This document shows, one piece after another, positions 5,642-8,568 of a stretch of DNA of 8,568 nt. The stretch is taken from positions 1 to 8,568 of the forward strand of contig JACPMD010000125.1 of assembly GCA_016186235.1 (NCBI GenBank), in the 5' to 3' direction. This DNA is from Candidatus Roizmanbacteria bacterium. Lineage in GTDB: Bacteria; Patescibacteriota; Microgenomatia; UBA1406; GWC2-37-13. How positions within the stretch are numbered: the first letter of the stretch is position 1; each line of letters begins with the position of its first letter. Made by a program: the position numbers and the translations under genes. A model generated the notes under the pieces. That model ran no database searches. It was given only the letters and a program-made list of their open reading frames with translations, and was not told the origin of the DNA.

Positions 5642-6229
5642 ATGGAAGATACGCAAATTGAAAAAGAAATTTCTATTCTCAAACAAAAGCCTCAACTTAC
5701 AAGAAGAGAAAGAAGAAGATTCAGAAAACTAGAGAAGCGCCAGGAAAGGTTAAAACAACTAAAATATCGTGGATTAAAGAGGCTTATAAAAATAACAATA
5801 ATACTCATTATTATTACAGCTATTGTTGGTGGAATTGGATGGTATATAGCCAAACAACCCAAGATTCCAGAAAGCGAGATAATCTCAAGAGGAGGGCTCC
5901 ATTGGCACCCAACCATTACAGTTATAATAAAAGGAGAAGAACAGGAAATAGCAAAAGATATTGGAATAGGTGCAGTTCACGAAGCGATTCACACCCACGA
6001 TTCAACAGGCACTATCCATATGGAGATGCAAGGCTTAATAACAAAGGATGATACGGAGCTTGGCCGATTCTTCAAGATTTGGGGTAAAGAGTTTAACTCA
6101 CAATGTATTTTTGACAATTGTAACGGACAAGGCGGGAAAGTAAAGATGTTCGTAAATGGTAAAGAGAATAAAGAGTTTGAGAATTATTTAATGAAGGATA
6201 AGGATAAGATAGAAATCAGATACGAATAG
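5642..6229 (+). CDS. membrane-anchored HWHP/HTHD His-rich protein, putative metal binding
   Basis: This 195-residue protein has a strongly basic and charged N-terminal region (residues 1-50, coiled-coil-like, 'TRRERRRFRKLEKRQERL'), a single membrane helix (51-70) and an extracytoplasmic domain. The domain contains GGLHWHPTITV (H87, H89), then 'GAVHEAIHTHDSTGTIHME' (H113, H117, H119, D120, H126), a Cys pair in QCIFDNCNGQ (C155, C160) and a C-terminal 'VKMFVNGKENKEFENYLMKDKDKIEIRYE' strand region. The spaced HxH, HTHD and IHxE elements resemble a metal-coordinating beta-sandwich seen in archaeal and CPR hypothetical proteins; I cannot give a family name. It sits 3 nt after the preceding gene and 3 nt before the next, so the genes are tightly co-transcribed. 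Cu, Zn or Hg binding outside the membrane is a reasonable guess only. Confidence 0.78.
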   Translation: MEDTQIEKEISILKQKPQLTRRERRRFRKLEKRQERLKQLKYRGLKRLIKITIILIIITAIVGGIGWYIAKQPKIPESEIISRGGLHWHPTITVIIKGEEQEIAKDIGIGAVHEAIHTHDSTGTIHMEMQGLITKDDTELGRFFKIWGKEFNSQCIFDNCNGQGGKVKMFVNGKENKEFENYLMKDKDKIEIRYE

Positions 6230-6232
6230 GGT

Positions 6233-6421
6233 ATGAATATAGAATTAAAATCTAAAATCAAATGTCCAGAATGCAGGTTTGAAAAAGAAGAACAGATGGC
6301 AACCGATAGGTGTCAATTCTTTTACAAATGCGTAAATTGTAGCAAAATATTGAGGCCAAAACCTGGAGATGATTGTGTGCTCTGTTCATATGGGACCTCA
6401 CAATGTCCGTCAAAACAATAA
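6233..6421 (+). CDS. GDCCVxC-family small Cys protein (variant GDDCVLC)
   Basis: The 62-residue protein has two Cys knuckles (C11-P-E-C14, and C33-x2-C36 with C27 just before) and a C-terminal segment LRPKPGDDCVLCSYGTSQCP (C48, C51, C58). I recognise the family annotated as 'GDCCVxC domain-containing (seleno)protein', whose members share the TDxCQFFYxC centre, 'LRPKPGDCCVxCSYG' and a final CP, and which I recall as often encoded near mercury or metal genes. Here the first Cys of the motif is replaced by Asp (D47, codon GAT); the second and the +3 Cys are kept. There is no in-frame TGA, so this copy is not a selenoprotein. It is soluble, cytoplasmic and probably zinc- or mercury-binding. It starts 3 nt after the previous gene and ends operon 1; no clear terminator hairpin follows. 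Confidence 0.85.
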   Translation: MNIELKSKIKCPECRFEKEEQMATDRCQFFYKCVNCSKILRPKPGDDCVLCSYGTSQCPSKQ

Positions 6422-6424
6422 GGA

Positions 6425-6535
6425 TTAGGCTGGAGTATTTAATAATTGTTTTGTTTGTCGTTGAAGTGAGTCTGCGTTTTCATTATAGTCTAACCATCCT
6501 AAAGTTCGATAATCGTCCAATCGGGCGAGCCAACG
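6425..6535 (-). pseudogene. 3' remnant B of the same unknown gene as 2890-3012
   Basis: The minus-strand frame between TAA (6536-6538) and TAA (6425-6427) encodes 36 residues without a start codon. It contains RLDDYRT, WLD, EN and LQ-x-Q in the same spacing as remnant A, and ends QLLNTPA. The alignment with A is ungapped through the core, and the TAA at 6536-6538 aligns with a Tyr codon of A (2998-3000), so B has lost its upstream frame. The 5' break lies just next to the 22-bp palindrome at 6541-6562. It fills much of the gap between operon 1 and operon 2. It may be a fossil of the event that joined the two operons. Confidence 0.55.
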
Positions 6536-6540
6536 TTATT

Positions 6541-6562
6541 TTAGACTGTTGTAACAGTCTAA
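6541..6562. repeat. 22-bp palindrome upstream of operon 2
   Basis: TTAGACTGTT and AACAGTCTAA are perfect 10-bp inverted arms separated by GT. The end lies 13 bp before the -35 box of the operon 2 promoter and the start lies 5 bp from remnant B. There is no T-run on either side, so it does not look like an intrinsic terminator. It could be a second operator, or a crossover site, since the surrounding 28 bp recur next to the tRNA-Asn at 2201-2228. Confidence 0.6.
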
Positions 6563-6575
6563 GTCACATATCTTC

Positions 6576-6604
6576 TTGACAATTTCTTAAATTTCCCTTA
6601 TTAT
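6576..6604 (+). promoter_or_regulatory. promoter of the mer operon (TTGACA / TATTAT)
   Basis: A consensus TTGACA (6576-6581) and TATTAT (6599-6604) are separated by 17 bp, with initiation expected near 6611. The hexamers are identical to those of the operon 1 promoter at 3049. The last two bases of the -10 are shared with the ArsR-type inverted repeat, so repressor binding would block RNA polymerase directly. Confidence 0.8.
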
Positions 6605-6622
6605 TTGAATAATCATTCAAAT
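6603..6622. promoter_or_regulatory. ArsR/SmtB-type operator
   Basis: ATTTGAAT (6603-6610) and ATTCAAAT (6615-6622) form a perfect inverted repeat with 8-bp arms and a 4-nt spacer. The TGAA...TTCA core in an AT-rich palindrome is characteristic of ArsR/SmtB family operators such as those of CadC, CzrA and SmtB. It overlaps the -10 and the expected start point of the mer promoter, and an ArsR-family gene lies at 6944 in the operon it controls, so autoregulation with metal-induced release is the natural model. Confidence 0.8.
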
Positions 6623-6624
6623 AC

Positions 6625-6629
6625 AAGGA
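6625..6629 (+). promoter_or_regulatory. Shine-Dalgarno of the ZnF-UBP gene
   Basis: AAGGA lies 9 nt before the ATG at 6639, the clearest ribosome binding site in the accessory region. An earlier ATG at 6631 would give only Met-Asn-Ile and a TGA that overlaps the 6639 start (ATGA), so 6639 is chosen as the gene start. Confidence 0.6.
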
Positions 6630-6638
6630 AATGAATAT

Positions 6639-6923
6639 ATGAAAATTTCAGAGTGCAAACACTTACCAAAAAAATTTGCCAATCCAGAGGCAAAAGCCTG
6701 TGAAGAAAACCATTTTTGCCCCTTTGGCCAAAGAGTTTGCATGACTTGCGGGTATGTAGGTTGTTGTGATTCTTGTTCTCAGCATATGAGAAAACACGCC
6801 GCTGAAACAGGCCATCAAGTTATGGCATCATACCCCGCAGATGAACATTCGTTTATCTGGTGTTATGCTGACGATGATTATTTAGAACCTGATGAAAAAC
6901 ATAACCTTAAAAGAAGTGAATAA
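6639..6923 (+). CDS. UBP-type zinc finger protein (ZnF-UBP)
   Basis: The whole 94-residue protein is one ZnF-UBP domain. Ligand candidates in order are C6 and H8, C21, C27, C34-x2-C37 (RVCMTCGYVG), C42-C43 and C46 (GCCDSCSQH), H49, H53 and H59 (TGHQV), with the 'SFIWCYADDDY' end. In eukaryotes this finger binds the C-terminal Gly-Gly of ubiquitin; small bacterial versions exist without ubiquitin systems and their role is not established. Here it is the first gene of a mer operon, directly after the ArsR-type operator, which suggests metal induction and perhaps metal binding or buffering rather than ubiquitin recognition. The family motif normally reads GCCDSS; the extra Cys at 46 adds a thiol. 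It has a good SD (6625-6629) and ends 20 nt before the arsR-like gene. Confidence 0.88.
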   Translation: MKISECKHLPKKFANPEAKACEENHFCPFGQRVCMTCGYVGCCDSCSQHMRKHAAETGHQVMASYPADEHSFIWCYADDDYLEPDEKHNLKRSE

Positions 6924-6943
6924 TAAATCGGGATATCAGCACT

Positions 6944-7249
6944 ATGGCTAAATATCAAGAAATAAAAAGGGAGCTTAAAAACAAAAACGAGCTTTTAGCC
7001 TGCGCAAAACAACTCGGTGTAGTTGGAGACGGAACACGACTTAAGATTTGTTACCTTTTATGTCATTATCCAGAGCTATCAGTTGGCGACATGGCAAGTA
7101 TTTTAGATACAACCCACTCCGTGGTCTCCCACAGTGTAAAAAAGCTCCTGAACCTAGAGCTTGTTAAAAAAAGAAAAGAAGCCCAAACCGTTTATTATGC
7201 TTTAGTAGAAAATGATTTTAATAAGACCTTAAAGAATTTCATTAGATAA
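6944..7249 (+). CDS. ArsR/SmtB-family metal-responsive repressor of the mer operon
   Basis: The 101-residue product has the winged-helix ArsR layout: 'KQLGVVGDGTRLKICYLLCHYPELSVGDMASILD', a recognition helix 'THSVVSHSVKKLLNLELVKKRKEAQTVYYAL' (helix-turn-helix about residues 46-72, beta wing about 73-87) and a C-terminal helix. The usual metal motif ELCVCDL of ArsR/CadC alpha-3 is degenerate (ELSVGDM, no Cys). Candidate Hg(II) ligands are C36 and C40 with H41 in 'KICYLLCHYPEL', plus C20 near the N-terminus. Most mer operons of Proteobacteria use the unrelated MerR activator; ArsR-type repressors control mer in actinobacteria, Thermus and some archaea. Control of this operon is supported by the inverted repeat at 6603-6622. 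The next gene begins 2 nt after its stop. Confidence 0.9.
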   Translation: MAKYQEIKRELKNKNELLACAKQLGVVGDGTRLKICYLLCHYPELSVGDMASILDTTHSVVSHSVKKLLNLELVKKRKEAQTVYYALVENDFNKTLKNFIR

Positions 7250-7251
7250 AT

Positions 7252-7638
7252 ATGCAACTTATACTTAGAAAATTACAAACCGTTATCCTCCCAATATTAG
7301 GTGCAGGTGCAATTGGAGTGTGTCCACTATGTTGGATTGGCTCGGCTTCACTTTTAACGTATTTAGGACTTGGGGTACTTATCCCAATTTGGAGGCAGCT
7401 CGCCTTTGGTATGTTATTTATTGCTGGAATTGGTTTTCTTCTGGATTTTCGTAGTCATAGAAATGTAATCCCATTAATTCTTCTTCTGATTGGTGGAGTT
7501 TTTCTTTATATTGGTCGGTACGTGTTCCTTAGTACATGGGGTGCATGGCCAATTTGGGGAGTAGGTGGGTTATTAGTTATTGGAGCGGTAATTTACAACA
7601 AACGACTTTTTAGGAAGAGACACAAAGTTCATGAATAA
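7252..7638 (+). CDS. CPLC membrane protein, probable Hg(II) importer (MerT/MerC-like)
   Basis: The 128-residue protein has about four membrane helices: 9-29, 32-58, 70-91 and 98-115 approximately, with a basic C-terminal tail (NKRLFRKRHKVHE) predicted inside. The first helix contains a vicinal Cys motif, VCPLCW (C24, C27), in the position where MerT and MerC carry the thiols that take Hg(II) across the membrane; the length also matches MerT/MerC. Sequence outside that motif does not let me choose between the MerT, MerC, MerF and MerH types, so no symbol is given. Its place between the repressor gene and merA supports a role in delivering Hg(II) to the cytoplasmic reductase. The start is 2 nt after the arsR-like stop, and the end overlaps the merA start by 8 nt (ATGAATAA), indicating translational coupling. 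Confidence 0.8.
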   Translation: MQLILRKLQTVILPILGAGAIGVCPLCWIGSASLLTYLGLGVLIPIWRQLAFGMLFIAGIGFLLDFRSHRNVIPLILLLIGGVFLYIGRYVFLSTWGAWPIWGVGGLLVIGAVIYNKRLFRKRHKVHE

Positions 7639-8568
7639 GTACGACCTAATCATAATAGGAGGAGGAGCTGGGGCATTTGCTTCGGCAATAAAAGCCGATG
7701 AGCTTGGGGCAAAGACCTTACTGGTTAATAAAGGCTTGCCATTAGGTGGCACCTGCGTCAATGTCGGCTGCGTCCCTTCAAAAGCCCTTCTTTGGGCAGG
7801 CGAGATAATGCACTTGGCTAAAAATCATAACATTCCAGGCATTGATATTGAGGTTAAGAATTTTGACTTCCAAAAGGTAGTTAGAGATGAGCTTGATTTA
7901 GTAGCGAGATTAAGGGAAGAAAAATATGAAAAAGTTCTAAAGAATCTTGAAAATGTTACCCATATTGAAGCCGAAGCAAAGTTTATCTCGGCAAACGAAA
8001 TAGAAGCTGATGGAAAAAGATATACAGCAGACAAATTCGTTATCGCAGCAGGCTCAACCGCAATTCCACCGTCAGTTGACGGGATAAAGGAAACAGGCTA
8101 TATCACCCATATTGAAGCGCTGAAACTTCAAAAACAACCAAAAGAACTTATCATCTTAGGTGCAGGAGCATTGGGACTTGAGTTTGGCCAGATGTATGCT
8201 CGTTTTGGGACAAAAGTTACAATCCTTCAGCGAGGTTACCCTATCTTCAAAAAGGCAGAAAAAGAACTAACAGATCGCCTGACTGAAATACTTACTAAAG
8301 AAGGAATAACTATAAAAACAAATGTTTCGTTAAAGGCAGTCAGAAAACAAGATGGTAAAAAGGTTGTCTCGTATGAAATGAACGGGGGGCAAGAGGAAGT
8401 GTCGGGAGATAAGATACTTATTGCCACTGGAAAAACTCCAAATACAAAAGAATTAGACCTTGAGAAAGCAGGTGTTAAAGTCGATAAGAAACAGGCAATA
8501 GCTGTAAATGAAAACTTTCAAACCTCACAACCTCATATTTTTGCAGTTGGAGATGTTGTTAATCTTCC
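7631..8568 (+). CDS. merA: mercuric reductase MerA (3' partial)
   Basis: The frame is open from ATG 7631 to the right edge, giving 312 residues of a normally 450-560 residue flavoprotein. MerA reduces Hg(II) to Hg(0) with NADPH in the cytoplasm. Seen in order: the FAD dinucleotide fold 'DLIIIGGGAGAFASAIKA' (G10, G12), the redox-active disulfide motif GGTCVNVGCVPSK (C42, C47), the second dinucleotide fold LGAGALGLEFG (from G177), 'KILIATGKTPNT', and the second FAD segment FAVGDVVNL at the edge. 'FASAIKADELGAKTLLVNKG' and 'KALLWAGEI' favour MerA over lipoamide dehydrogenase, and so does the operon. The N-terminal heavy-metal domain (NmerA) is absent, so this is a core-only form. The C-terminal Cys pair that binds Hg(II) lies beyond the window and cannot be checked. 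The start overlaps the upstream stop by 8 nt. Confidence 0.92.
   Translation, partial: MNKYDLIIIGGGAGAFASAIKADELGAKTLLVNKGLPLGGTCVNVGCVPSKALLWAGEIMHLAKNHNIPGIDIEVKNFDFQKVVRDELDLVARLREEKYEKVLKNLENVTHIEAEAKFISANEIEADGKRYTADKFVIAAGSTAIPPSVDGIKETGYITHIEALKLQKQPKELIILGAGALGLEFGQMYARFGTKVTILQRGYPIFKKAEKELTDRLTEILTKEGITIKTNVSLKAVRKQDGKKVVSYEMNGGQEEVSGDKILIATGKTPNTKELDLEKAGVKVDKKQAIAVNENFQTSQPHIFAVGDVVNL

Noticed and set aside
6233..6421. Possible selenoprotein (family includes Sec forms)
   Set aside because: The motif reads GAT-GAT-TGT with no in-frame TGA, and no SECIS-like need arises.
6541..6562. Intrinsic terminator for operon 1
   Set aside because: The hairpin is strong but neither side is followed by a T-run, and it lies 120 bp after the last gene, next to the mer promoter.
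6373..6579. 68-codon plus-strand frame after the GDCCVxC-family gene
   Set aside because: It overlaps the recognised small Cys protein out of frame, crosses remnant B and runs into the mer -35 box, with no family-like sequence.
6631..6642. Three-codon mini-ORF (Met-Asn-Ile) overlapping the ZnF-UBP start by ATGA
   Set aside because: It has only a two-base spacing from the SD and could easily arise by chance in AT-rich DNA; no attenuation structure is seen.
1..8568. CRISPR array or complete insertion sequence
   Set aside because: No regularly spaced direct repeats were seen, and no transposase gene with terminal inverted repeats; only the short remnants at 2890-3012 and 6425-6535 hint at mobile DNA.

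Overview
The window looks like chromosomal DNA of a low-GC bacterium with a small, compact genome, most likely a Patescibacteria/CPR lineage of the Microgenomates type. The evidence is the membrane glycosyltransferase-like tail ending in IDGRMPSW-type sequence, the short FtsB/DivIC-like protein with a TPTP linker and an aromatic PNYRQWLDVFF tail, tight spacing, few strong Shine-Dalgarno sites and several apparently leaderless starts. TGA is used as a stop (for example at 1479-1481), so the code is standard rather than the Gracilibacteria-type code 25. The lineage is inferred from gene flavour; no rRNA is present.

Layout. Positions 1-2195 are a housekeeping block: the 3' end of a membrane protein gene, a convergent yqeY to ftsB-like pair on the minus strand, then on the plus strand an unknown gene, a DEDDy-type exonuclease gene and a tRNA-Asn with a good promoter. 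Immediately 3' of the tRNA the character changes to accessory DNA. There is an unrecognised minus-strand gene (2275-2868), a small gene remnant, and then two plus-strand operons. Each operon is preceded by a homologous minus-strand gene remnant and by a promoter with the same TTGACA/TATTAT hexamers.

Operon 1 (3085-6421) encodes four membrane or secreted proteins rich in Cys, His or Met and a small cytoplasmic Cys protein. They are a Met/Cys-containing bitopic protein; a signal-anchored protein with CC, CCCxC and HHH motifs; a 497-residue protein joining a five-helix CPVC-containing (MerT/MerC-like) module to an external Cys domain; a HWHP/HTHD protein; and a GDCCVxC-family protein whose motif reads GDDCVLC. 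Operon 2 (6639 to beyond the right edge) is a recognisable mercury-resistance operon: UBP-type zinc finger protein, ArsR-family repressor, a CPLC membrane protein as probable Hg(II) importer, and MerA (C-terminus outside the window). An inverted repeat typical of ArsR/SmtB operators overlaps the -10 of its promoter.

Working model (inference): operon 2 imports and reduces Hg(II) under ArsR-type control. No MerP or NmerA domain is seen in the part visible, so operon 1 may supply the envelope metal-binding and trafficking functions. The two gene remnants, and a 28-bp sequence shared between the tRNA-Asn 3' flank and the operon 2 leader, suggest that the accessory modules arrived by recombination beside the tRNA. 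No gene-free stretch exceeds 300 bases. The longest (6422-6638 and 2869-3084) hold remnants, promoters and palindromes. No CRISPR array, complete insertion sequence or rRNA was seen.
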